Shown piece by piece: positions 1 to 6,518 of a stretch of 12,612 bases of DNA. Both the position numbers and the translations under genes were made by a program. The notes beneath the pieces were generated by a model. That model was not told the DNA's origin. It did no database searches and saw nothing but the letters and a program-made list of their open reading frames with translations. The stretch's first letter is position 1. Each line of letters begins with the position of its first letter. Origin of the DNA: Nitrospirota bacterium (GTDB lineage Bacteria > Nitrospirota > Thermodesulfovibrionia > Thermodesulfovibrionales > UBA6898); the NCBI GenBank assembly GCA_029858145.1, contig JAOUFP010000028.1:1-12612 (forward strand). Direction: 5' to 3'.

Positions 1-678
1 CAGATTATCCCTGAAAGTTTTCGGTTCCACGAGTTTTTTTGCCTTCAGCTCTTCCAGGTCGGTGCCCGTCAGCAGAACAGGGCCGACGTGCGTTCCCTTC
101 TCGTCGCTTTCATAAATGCCGAAATCAGAGCCGAGCGATACCCAGTATTCAGGGAGGCCGGAAACTTCATCGCTGATATCCACTTTATAGGAGTCCGCGT
201 AAAAGGTATAGGTCCTCCTGATGGAGACGCCTTCCCGGGAATATTCAAATGCGATGGTGCCTGAGCTTTTATTCTTGTCAAGCTTCAGGTCTGTCCCGGA
301 CACGCTGAAATTTACGCTGGCGAGGTCAAAGGAATCATTCGCGCCGATGCTGAGGGCAGGAAGTACGCCCGGCTTTTCCAGGAGAATGACATCCTGTCCC
401 TTTTTATCTTTATATGCCTTGATGGCCCATGACTTTATTGTGCCGCCCTTGGATGAGAGGACAGCTGAATAGAATTCATTTTCCACCCTGAGCTCTTTTT
501 CCTCGGCAGGTGCAGCCTCGGGAGCGACCGGTATTGTCACCGGAGCAGGCGCCTCTGCCTTTGTCACGGCAACAGGCTGAGGAGGCTTCACCTCGGGCTG
601 CTGCGGGGGAAATAAAACAGTGTAGCCGATGATTACCGCGATAGAAAGGATTATGGCGAGAAGAGTTCTATTATCCAT
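1..678 (-). CDS. yidC: Membrane protein insertase YidC, N-terminal part (cut by window edge)
   Basis: YidC inserts and folds inner-membrane proteins, alone or with SecYEG and SecDF-YajC. The 226 visible codons have no stop and begin MDNRTLLAIILSIAVIIGY, the N-terminal signal-anchor helix typical of Gram-negative YidC. A Pro/Ala/Glu-rich linker (about residues 25-60) follows, then the start of the beta-sandwich periplasmic domain (ENEFYSAVLSSKGGTIKSW, then VSIRRTYTFYADSYKVDI). The catalytic five-helix membrane core lies beyond the left edge. The ATG is 2 nt after the yidD stop with only a weak ribosome site, so translation is probably coupled to yidD. It is the last visible gene of the rpmH operon. 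The long periplasmic domain argues against a Gram-positive SpoIIIJ-type protein. Confidence 0.95.
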   Translation of the reverse strand, partial: MDNRTLLAIILSIAVIIGYTVLFPPQQPEVKPPQPVAVTKAEAPAPVTIPVAPEAAPAEEKELRVENEFYSAVLSSKGGTIKSWAIKAYKDKKGQDVILLEKPGVLPALSIGANDSFDLASVNFSVSGTDLKLDKNKSSGTIAFEYSREGVSIRRTYTFYADSYKVDISDEVSGLPEYWVSLGSDFGIYESDEKGTHVGPVLLTGTDLEELKAKKLVEPKTFRDNL

Positions 679-680
679 TA

Positions 681-890
681 TTATCTGACCGGGTCAAACC
701 CGCCGGGGTGAAAGGGATGGCAGCGCCCCAGCCTGCGCAGAGAGAGAAAAGTCCCCTTCAGCGCCCCGTATCTGCTGATCGCTTCCATGGAGTATTCCGA
801 ACACGTCGGTATGAACCTGCAGCTGTTCGGCAGGAGAGGAGACACGCTGTATTTGTATACTTTAATTATCGCTATCAAGAGTTTCTTCAT
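681..890 (-). CDS. yidD: YidD, membrane protein insertion efficiency factor
   Basis: A 69-residue protein of the YidD (DUF37) family, a small membrane-associated protein that helps YidC-dependent insertion. The family signature is complete: KYSVSPLLPNSCRFIPTCSEY, then YGALKG, RRLGRCHPFHPGG and FDPV, with the three conserved cysteines. I chose the ATG at 890, which gives MKKLLIAIIKVYKYSVSP. An in-frame TTG three codons upstream (899) is less likely. The start overlaps the 3' end of rnpA by 29 nt and the stop is 2 nt from yidC, the usual compact rnpA-yidD-yidC arrangement. Confidence 0.95.
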   Translation of the reverse strand: MKKLLIAIIKVYKYSVSPLLPNSCRFIPTCSEYSMEAISRYGALKGTFLSLRRLGRCHPFHPGGFDPVR

Positions 891-1347
891 GGTTACCAAG
901 CCTGGGAAATATTTTCGCTATGCTTGCCTGCAGATCAGAAAATTCAGCCCCGGCGGAAGCGCTTCGTGCAACAACGACAAAGTCATAGTGCAACGGCTTG
1001 CCCGCCAGCTCCTGTCTGAATATTTCCCGCAGACGGCGTTTAATCCTGTTCCGTACAACAGCGTCCCCGATTTTTCTGCTTACAGAAAGTCCGAGCCTGC
1101 AGTAAGGCAGTGTATTGTGCTGCGCGTATATAATAAGGAATTTTGAAGGAAACTTCGATCCAAGTTCAAAGACTTTCCTGAAGTCGCCACGTCTTGCGAG
1201 TGAACAGAAAACCTTTTTGCCTTTTAGACAGCCAGCCTTTTCCGTCCTTTTTTCCTTCTCCTCTTTATTACTGCGCGCCCGCCGACAGAACTCATTCTGG
1301 CAAGAAACCCGAGAGTCCGTTTCCTCTTTTTCTTGTGTGGCCGATAT
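862..1347 (-). CDS. rnpA: Ribonuclease P protein component (start codon unresolved)
   Basis: RnpA is the protein subunit of RNase P, which removes 5' leaders from precursor tRNAs. The conserved core is clear: LARRGDFRKVFELGSKFPSKF, then CRLGLSVSRKIGDAVVRNR and IKRRLREIFRQEL, with the RNR signature, and is about 120 residues as usual for the family. The start is the oddity. In this frame there is no ATG, GTG or TTG between the core and a TTG at 1428, and that TTG is itself the -35 box of the operon promoter, so it should not be in the mRNA. The only permissible bacterial start codon in the transcribed stretch is an ATA at 1347, used here provisionally (161 aa). It lies 17 nt inside rpmH in the -1 frame, so the rnpA frame stays open across nearly all of rpmH. 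A frameshift from rpmH or a sequence error are alternatives. Confidence 0.9.
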   Translation of the reverse strand: MSATQEKEETDSRVSCQNEFCRRARSNKEEKEKRTEKAGCLKGKKVFCSLARRGDFRKVFELGSKFPSKFLIIYAQHNTLPYCRLGLSVSRKIGDAVVRNRIKRRLREIFRQELAGKPLHYDFVVVARSASAGAEFSDLQASIAKIFPRLGNHEETLDSDN

Positions 1348-1364
1348 GTTGTATAAGTTCCCAT
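1224..1364 (-). CDS. rpmH: 50S ribosomal protein L34
   Basis: This 46-residue gene begins MGTYTTYRPHKKKRKRTLGF, continues LARMSSVGGRAVIKRRRRKG and ends RKRLAV. It is unmistakable L34: the TYRPH-KRKR-GF head, the ARM-GGR-V middle and the Arg/Lys-rich tail. The ATG at 1364 has an AGGGAAAG ribosome site a few bases upstream and about 28 nt of leader after the predicted transcription start. The N-terminus is about three residues longer than the common M-K-R-T-Y-Q-P form. It is the first gene of the rpmH-rnpA-yidD-yidC operon and its whole length is overlapped by the open rnpA frame. Confidence 0.95.
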   Translation of the reverse strand: MGTYTTYRPHKKKRKRTLGFLARMSSVGGRAVIKRRRKKGRKRLAV

Positions 1365-1398
1365 AGTCTTTCCCTGTAGTTTTTTTTCCTGAGCGGAA

Positions 1399-1428
1399 AT
1401 TATATAAGGTATTTCTCGCGAATGTCAA
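1399..1428 (-). promoter_or_regulatory. Consensus sigma-70 promoter of the rpmH operon
   Basis: On the minus strand there is a perfect -35 TTGACA (1428-1423), an 18-nt spacer and a perfect -10 TATAAT (1404-1399). It lies 34 nt upstream of the rpmH ATG. Both hexamers match consensus exactly, as expected for a highly expressed ribosomal protein operon. The TTG of the -35 box can be mistaken for an rnpA start codon. Confidence 0.85.
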
Positions 1429-1480
1429 GTATCGGCCGGAGAAAAAACAATAATCATGCCAAATCAGCGCCTTCCTGACC

Positions 1481-1510
1481 TTGATTAAAACCCGGCAAAG
1501 CAGGTATATT
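1481..1510 (+). promoter_or_regulatory. Probable sigma-70 promoter of yajC
   Basis: TTGATT (1481-1486), an 18-nt spacer and TATATT (1505-1510) stand about 37 bp before the yajC ATG. It is divergent from the rpmH promoter, with 52 bp between the two -35 boxes. The -35 again starts with TTG and lies in frame with yajC, so it can be miscalled as an extended start. Confidence 0.6.
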
Positions 1511-1546
1511 ACGAAACTATATATTCAGTTACTGAGGGAGGTGCAG

Positions 1547-1873
1547 ATGTTGACAGGACTGGCGTACGCGATGGGGCCGACTCCGCAGGCAGGTCAGGGA
1601 CAGGGCGGCGGATTGATGGGATTTCTTCCGCTGATTATCATATTCGTAATTTTCTACTTTCTGCTCATAAGGCCCCAGCAAAAAAGGGCCAAGGAACAGA
1701 AGGCGATGCTCGAAAGCCTGAAAAAGGGGGATAAGGTGATCGTTTCCGGGGGCGAATACGGCGTTATAGAAGAGGTGAAGGCAAATACGGTTATCGTCAA
1801 GATTGCCGAGAACGTAAAGGTGAAATACGGGAAGGCTTACGTCGTCGCGCTGAGACAGACAGAAGAGGATTGA
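1547..1873 (+). CDS. yajC: Sec translocase accessory subunit YajC
   Basis: YajC is the small single-span partner of SecD and SecF in the holotranslocon. The 108-residue product has a Gly/Gln-rich N-terminus, one membrane helix (about residues 24-41, GFLPLIIIFVIFYFLLIRP) and the family hallmark RPQQKRAKEQKAMLESLKKG, then GDKVIVSGGEYGVI, ending in a small cytoplasmic domain. The ATG at 1547 is preceded by GGGAGGTG at good spacing. An in-frame TTG at 1481 would add 22 residues but coincides with the predicted -35 box. secD follows after a 135-bp gap. Confidence 0.95.
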   Translation: MLTGLAYAMGPTPQAGQGQGGGLMGFLPLIIIFVIFYFLLIRPQQKRAKEQKAMLESLKKGDKVIVSGGEYGVIEEVKANTVIVKIAENVKVKYGKAYVVALRQTEED

Positions 1874-1884
1874 TATCTAGCAGT

Positions 1885-1912
1885 TTGTTATCCGGGGCTG
1901 CCGGGATATAAA
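1885..1912 (+). promoter_or_regulatory. Possible secD promoter / imperfect hairpin
   Basis: In the 135-bp yajC-secD gap, TTGTTA (1885-1890) and TATAAA (1907-1912) are 16 bp apart. The spacer holds an imperfect GC-rich inverted repeat (TATCCGG and CCGGGATA). There is no T-run after it, so it is not a good terminator. It could be an internal promoter for secDF or chance. Confidence 0.3.
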
Positions 1913-2008
1913 TAATATAGAAAAATTCCCTTACATACTTCTTTGTGATAAAGAGTACGTTGCATTTGCCATGATTTGTACAATTTCTATTCTTTTAGTG
2001 GAGGATTA

Positions 2009-3631
2009 ATGAAAAAGAACGTTCTATGGAGGTTCTCGCTTATCGGGTTCACCGTGCTTATCGCGGTGGTATTCTTCCTTCCCAACACACCTCTTTTTAA
2101 ATTTATGCCTGACTGGTGGAAAAAGAGCATGCCGAGCAAAGGGATAATCCTCGGCCTGGATCTTCAGGGCGGACTTCATCTTGTTTTTGAAGTGGAGGGC
2201 GACAAGGCGGTTGAGGCATCAGCTGAAAGGTATGTGCGTCTTATAAAAGAAACCCTGCAAAAAAAGAAGGTGCAGGCAGAGGTGAAGCGGAGCGGATTGA
2301 CTATCGAAATAGCTCCCTTCAGCCAGGAACTGTCGACTGCCGTAAAGGAAAATTACCCTAATCTGGATACGGTATCCGCGGGACAGAACCTCGTTCTTGC
2401 GATTTCCGGCAAAGAAAAGGATTCGATAAAGGACAACGCGGCAAACCAGGCTCTTGAGACCATAAGGAACAGGATAGACCAGTTCGGGGTATCCGAACCG
2501 ACCATCCACCGCCAAGGCGAGAACGAGATCGTAGTCCAACTGCCAGGCGTGAAAGATCCGAAGAGGGCGATAGATCTGATAGGCAAGACAGCCCAGCTGG
2601 AGTTCAAGCTTGTTGATGACGAATCTCCTTTGGCCGCACAGCTTCCCCAGGCAGTTGCACCGAGCGAAGAAGAGGCCCTTTTAACGCAGTTCGAAGATAA
2701 ATTGCCCGCGGACCATGAGATACTCTTTGAAAAGAAAGTGAACAGGGAAACCGGGGTTGTCAGCAAGCTTCCGATCCTCCTGAAAAAACAGGCGGTGCTC
2801 ACCGGCGACCTCCTGAGCGAGGCGAGGGTGAGCCTGGATTCGCGGTTCAGCGAGCCGTATGTCTCGATAACCTTCAACGAGGAAGGAGCAAAACGGTTCG
2901 AGGAGATAACCGGAGAGAACGTCAAGAAAAGGCTCGCGATTATCCTCGACAATACGGTTTATTCAGCCCCTGTAATCCAGGAGAGAATAGCCGGCGGCAA
3001 TGCGCAGATCTCAGGCAACTTCAGCATGGACGAAGCCAAGGACCTCAGCATTGTCCTGAAGGCAGGCGCGCTCCCGGCCCCTTTGAAGATGCTTCAGAAT
3101 GTTACGGTCGGCCCATCACTGGGAAGCGACTCGATCAGGGCAGGCAAGTTAGCCGGCATCGTCGGCACGATCGCGGTAGTATTATTTATGGTACTTTACT
3201 ACCGCCTTTCAGGCGTTATAGCGGATTTTGCGCTCATATTGAATATCGTTCTGCTTTTCGGAGCGATGGCTTCGCTCAATGCGACTCTGACGCTTCCGGG
3301 CATCGCCGGGATCATACTGGCCGTGGGCATGGCGGTTGATTCGAATGTCCTTATGTTTGAGAGGATACGTGAAGAGATCAGGGCCGGCAAACCGCCGCGG
3401 TCCGCGATCGATTCGGGGTATGACAAGGCATTTTCCACGATCTTCGATTCCCATGTGACGACGCTGATCACCGCGGCGGTATTGTTCCAGTTCGGTACCG
3501 GCCCTATCAAGGGCTTTGCGGTGACGCTCAGCCTCGGTGTTGCGATCAACCTTTTTACGGCGCTGGTCGGCACAAAATCGATCTTTGACCTGATCTCCAG
3601 CAAATATAAAATCGAACGGTTAAGCATATAG
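2009..3631 (+). CDS. secD: Protein translocase subunit SecD
   Basis: SecD pairs with SecF in an RND-type complex that uses the proton motive force to pull secreted proteins through SecYEG. The 540 residues show an N-terminal membrane helix (about 9-26), the conserved LGLDLQGGLHLVFEVE motif (about 48-63), a large periplasmic region with NRIDQFGVSEPTI and VQLPGVKDPKRA, and a five-helix C-terminal block carrying GMAVDSNVLMFERIREEI and the FQFGTGPIKGFAVTLSLG motif. The ATG at 2009 has a GGAGG site. An in-frame TTG at 1976 is rejected. The length fits shorter bacterial SecD proteins. secF follows 8 nt later. Confidence 0.97.
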   Translation: MKKNVLWRFSLIGFTVLIAVVFFLPNTPLFKFMPDWWKKSMPSKGIILGLDLQGGLHLVFEVEGDKAVEASAERYVRLIKETLQKKKVQAEVKRSGLTIEIAPFSQELSTAVKENYPNLDTVSAGQNLVLAISGKEKDSIKDNAANQALETIRNRIDQFGVSEPTIHRQGENEIVVQLPGVKDPKRAIDLIGKTAQLEFKLVDDESPLAAQLPQAVAPSEEEALLTQFEDKLPADHEILFEKKVNRETGVVSKLPILLKKQAVLTGDLLSEARVSLDSRFSEPYVSITFNEEGAKRFEEITGENVKKRLAIILDNTVYSAPVIQERIAGGNAQISGNFSMDEAKDLSIVLKAGALPAPLKMLQNVTVGPSLGSDSIRAGKLAGIVGTIAVVLFMVLYYRLSGVIADFALILNIVLLFGAMASLNATLTLPGIAGIILAVGMAVDSNVLMFERIREEIRAGKPPRSAIDSGYDKAFSTIFDSHVTTLITAAVLFQFGTGPIKGFAVTLSLGVAINLFTALVGTKSIFDLISSKYKIERLSI

Positions 3632-3639
3632 GAGGCGAG

Positions 3640-4551
3640 ATGCTAGAAATTCTGAAAAAGACCAATATAGATTTCATCGGGAAAAAATATATCACCCTGC
3701 TCGTTACCGGCATCCTTTCGATAATCGGCATTGTTGCGATTATACAGATAGCTACAGGCAAGGCAAATCTCGGCATCGATTTTGCCGGCGGGACGGGAAT
3801 ACAGCTGCGGTTCGAAAAACCCGTTTCCCTGCAAAGCGTAAGAGCTGCTCTCGAGTCAGGAGGCATAAGGGATTTTGACCTCCAGGATATCCCCGCCGAG
3901 AACAAGGTGCTTATCAGGACGAAACAGTCTGAAGGTGATCTCAACCAGATAGCCGACGCGATCACCTCCTCGCTGAGCCAGCACCTGTCCGACAATAAAT
4001 ATGTTGTTGATTCCACTACCGCGATTGGACCGAAGGTCGGGAGTAAATTGAGAAGTGACGCAGCCAAGGCTATTCTCATGGCCACCATCGGCATCCTTAT
4101 CTATGTCGCCGTCAGGTTCAAATTCCAATTCGGGGTTGGCGCGACGATTGCGACATTCCATGACGTTATAGCTGTCCTCGGCATCTTCTTTATTATGGGA
4201 AAGGAAATAAACCTGATAGTTGTTTCCGCCCTTCTGACAATAGCGGGCTATTCACTGACCGACACGGTTGTTGTATTTGACCGGATAAGGGAGAATCTTA
4301 AAAAGCAGTTCAGGGACCCTGTAAAGAACATAATCAATAACAGTATAAACGAGGTGCTTTCAAGGACGATCATAACCTCACTGACTACGTTTCTTGCCGC
4401 TGCGGCACTCTTTTTTCTGGGAGGCGAGGTTATCCATGATTTTGCCCTTGCGATAATGCTCGGAATTATTGTCGGCACCTATTCCTCTATTTTCGTGGCG
4501 AGCCCGATATTGCTTCTCTGGAAAAAGAACAGACCATTTGCCGCTAAATAG
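3640..4551 (+). CDS. secF: Protein translocase subunit SecF
   Basis: SecF is the partner of SecD, with the same six-helix plan and a smaller periplasmic domain. The 303 residues show a first helix (about 17-37), the NLGIDFAGGTGIQL motif (43-56), and a C-terminal block with FHDVIAVLG, IAGYSLTDTVVVFDRIREN and FALAIMLGIIVGTYSSIF, all family hallmarks. The GGAGG ribosome site overlaps the secD stop codon (TAG shares its G), which implies tightly coupled, near equimolar expression. recJ begins about 107 nt downstream beyond a palindromic element. Confidence 0.97.
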   Translation: MLEILKKTNIDFIGKKYITLLVTGILSIIGIVAIIQIATGKANLGIDFAGGTGIQLRFEKPVSLQSVRAALESGGIRDFDLQDIPAENKVLIRTKQSEGDLNQIADAITSSLSQHLSDNKYVVDSTTAIGPKVGSKLRSDAAKAILMATIGILIYVAVRFKFQFGVGATIATFHDVIAVLGIFFIMGKEINLIVVSALLTIAGYSLTDTVVVFDRIRENLKKQFRDPVKNIINNSINEVLSRTIITSLTTFLAAAALFFLGGEVIHDFALAIMLGIIVGTYSSIFVASPILLLWKKNRPFAAK

Positions 4552-4563
4552 TAGCGGGCAATC

Positions 4564-4652
4564 AGTGACGCGTAATGGGTTGAATAAACGGAAGGCCTTT
4601 CCTGGTGAGGCCTTGGCATCAACTCATCACGCGTTACGCATCACCCGTCACG
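4564..4652 (+). repeat. Palindromic repeat element between secF and recJ
   Basis: A 14-bp unit appears twice in direct orientation, CATCACGCGTTACG (4625-4638) and CATCACCCGTCACG (4639-4652), and once inverted as AGTGACGCGTAATG (4564-4577). The longer inverted repeat pairs 4564-4583 with 4619-4638 (16 of 20 positions). The loop holds a second small stem, AAGGCC (4592-4597) with GGCCTT (4609-4614). It resembles REP- or MITE-like intergenic palindromes, but no transposase is nearby. No T-run follows, so a classic terminator is unlikely. Confidence 0.7.
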
Positions 4653-4658
4653 GTCTTT

Positions 4659-6413
4659 ATGCATAGCCGCTGGCTGATAAACCGGACAAATCCTGAATAT
4701 ATCCGGCACCTTTCACGGAACGCCTCCATATCCCCTGTAATGGCCCAGGTGTTGATAAGCAGGGGCTTTAAGACCGTTTCAGAAATCAGGGATTTCCTGT
4801 ATCCCGGCGCAACAAATCTTTCGGATCCTTTTGAACTCCCTTCGATGAAGACCGCTGTCGCGCGAATAAGAACCTCCCTGGAGAGGAAGGAAAGGGTTCT
4901 CGTTCATGGTGACTATGATGTGGACGGTCTGACCGCGACCGCGATTATGCTGCAGGTGCTGGGTGTCATCGGCCTTGATGCCTTTTATTTCATTCCGAAC
5001 AGGATGCTTCACGGGTACGGGTTTCATGCTCCTGCCGTGGATATGGCAAAAAAACTCGGCGCAAGACTCATCATAACAGTTGATTGCGGCGTCACCTCCG
5101 TCGATGCAGTCTCTTACGCAAACACATCCGGGATTGATGTCATTATCACCGACCATCATGAGCCGCTGAGAAATCAGAAGCCGGGCATGCAAAAGAATGG
5201 GGGCATGAATACAGCGGAGGCACAGGAGTTTCTTCTGCCTGACGCAGCTGCTGTCATAAATCCCAAGCTCATGTCACCCGGATCAAAACTCTCGATCCTT
5301 TCCGGCGCAGGCGTTGCGTTGAAATTCGCCCAGGCCCTGGCGATGGAAGAGGGGGTGCCTTTTTCGAACGACGATGTCCTGCAGCTGTATGATCTTGCTG
5401 CCCTCGGGACCCTGGCCGATGTTGTGCCTTTAACAGGTATGAACAGGGTCATTCTTAAAGAAGGGCTGAAGTCCATTCAGGCCGGATCGAGGCCCGGCAT
5501 CAAAGCACTGCAGGAGGTATCGGGGCTGAACGGAAAAGAGATGAAGGCAGGGCGGCTTTCGTTCACGCTTGTGCCGAGGATGAATGCGGCGGGCAGGGTT
5601 GCCGATGCACGGGACGTAGTGAAGCTCCTGCTCTCGGAAAGAGAAGAAGAGGCGGTGGAGCTGAGTTCATGGCTGGACAGGCTGAACAGGGAGAGGCAGC
5701 AGATTGAGGGAGAGGTTTATCAGGAGGCCCTGGAGAAGCTCAGTGGATCAGACATCCCTCCGGCAATAGTGCTTGCGGGCGAAGGCTGGCATCAGGGGGT
5801 GCTGGGGATTGTTGCATCACGGATAGCGGAGGAATTTTACCGGCCTGCGTTTATATTCAGCATTGAAGACGGCATCGCAAAAGGTTCCGCGAGAAGCATT
5901 CCCTCTTTTGATATCTGCAAGGGGCTGACTGAAACCGGCGGTCTCCTGCTCTCTTTCGGAGGGCACAGACAGGCAGCGGGGATAAAGCTGAATGCCGCGG
6001 ACCTCCGGGCATTCGGAAAAGCGATCGGAGGGATTGTTCATGCCAGCCTCGATATGTCTGATCTGCAGCCGGTCCTCGAAATCGATGCAAATATAAGGCT
6101 GTCAGAAATAACTCACGGGCTTGTTCAGGAGTTCAGCCTGCTCGAACCGTTCGGCTTTGGAAATCCTGAACCGCTTACAGGTGCAAAAGCCCTCGAGGTT
6201 ATCGGCCCGAGGATAGTAGGGGAGAGGCATCTCAAGCTGAGGCTGAAAAAAGACAATACGTCTCTGGATGCCATCGGGTTTAATATGGCCGGGCTCTTGC
6301 CGGAGCTTCAGGAAGCTGCCTTTACAGATGCTGTATTCACCCCGGCAGTCAATGACTGGAACGGAAACAGCTACCTCCAGCTCGTCCTTAAGGGGCTTCG
6401 CCCGTCAGTATAA
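4659..6413 (+). CDS. recJ: Single-stranded-DNA-specific exonuclease RecJ
   Basis: RecJ degrades single-stranded DNA 5'-to-3' in recombination and repair. From the ATG at 4659 the product is 584 residues, the normal length. DHH-family motifs are present: HGDYDVDGLTATAI (DYDVDG at 85-90), VDCGVTS (142-147), ITDHHEP (DHH at 165-167), LGTLADVVPL (about 249-258), and the DHHA1 motif GGHRQAAG (434-441), with an OB-like C-terminal domain. All metal-binding residues seem intact. There is an insert-like stretch (about 171-196) between DHH and AVINPK. An in-frame GTG at 4605 would start inside the palindromic element. The N-terminal residues from W5 on match the family pattern, so 4659 is preferred although there is no Shine-Dalgarno before it. 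Confidence 0.95.
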   Translation: MHSRWLINRTNPEYIRHLSRNASISPVMAQVLISRGFKTVSEIRDFLYPGATNLSDPFELPSMKTAVARIRTSLERKERVLVHGDYDVDGLTATAIMLQVLGVIGLDAFYFIPNRMLHGYGFHAPAVDMAKKLGARLIITVDCGVTSVDAVSYANTSGIDVIITDHHEPLRNQKPGMQKNGGMNTAEAQEFLLPDAAAVINPKLMSPGSKLSILSGAGVALKFAQALAMEEGVPFSNDDVLQLYDLAALGTLADVVPLTGMNRVILKEGLKSIQAGSRPGIKALQEVSGLNGKEMKAGRLSFTLVPRMNAAGRVADARDVVKLLLSEREEEAVELSSWLDRLNRERQQIEGEVYQEALEKLSGSDIPPAIVLAGEGWHQGVLGIVASRIAEEFYRPAFIFSIEDGIAKGSARSIPSFDICKGLTETGGLLLSFGGHRQAAGIKLNAADLRAFGKAIGGIVHASLDMSDLQPVLEIDANIRLSEITHGLVQEFSLLEPFGFGNPEPLTGAKALEVIGPRIVGERHLKLRLKKDNTSLDAIGFNMAGLLPELQEAAFTDAVFTPAVNDWNGNSYLQLVLKGLRPSV

Positions 6414-6425
6414 CCCCGGTGAACA

Positions 6426-6496
6426 GTGTCAGTGGTCAGTGTCAGTAAAATGGATTAACTGATTTTTGAACTGACACTAACACTAATCACTGACAC
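6426..6496 (+). repeat. Palindromic repeat element between recJ and rsh
   Basis: The left arm (6426-6446), built from overlapping GTCAGTG/GTGTCAGT words, pairs with the right arm (6470-6496), which contains ACTGACAC, AACACTAATC and ACTGACAC. The outer nine bases GTGTCAGTG match CACTGACAC exactly, and the inner ACTGACAC/GTGTCAGT also match. The arms differ by a 6-nt length change. The loop is about 23 nt. It is built on the same plan as the element before recJ but from a different short word. It fills most of the recJ-rsh gap. Confidence 0.7.
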
Positions 6497-6507
6497 GCTA
6501 TTAAGTG

Positions 6508-6513
6508 TATAAT
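6508..6513 (+). promoter_or_regulatory. Candidate -10 box immediately before rsh
   Basis: A perfect TATAAT ends 5 nt before the rsh ATG. If used, transcription would start at or near the ATG and give a leaderless or nearly leaderless mRNA, which would fit the absence of any Shine-Dalgarno. No convincing -35 is found 16-18 nt upstream (that stretch is in the palindrome arm), so this is tentative. Confidence 0.3.
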
Positions 6514-6518
6514 AGTTT

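Noticed and set aside
1890..1910. GC-rich imperfect hairpin after yajC as a terminator
   Set aside because: The stem is imperfect and no T-run follows; secD is co-directional and belongs to the same functional set.
2353..2952. 199-codon minus-strand open frame
   Set aside because: Antisense to the secD periplasmic domain; composition is typical of a mirror frame and there is no ribosome site or family signature.
4605..4658. Upstream GTG start adding 18 residues to RecJ
   Set aside because: The extra residues come from the palindromic repeat and do not resemble RecJ N-termini; the family-like sequence begins at the ATG at 4659.
4564..6496. The repeated words around recJ as a CRISPR remnant
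   Set aside because: Units are 7-14 bp, inverted and unspaced, with no regular unique spacers and no cas genes.
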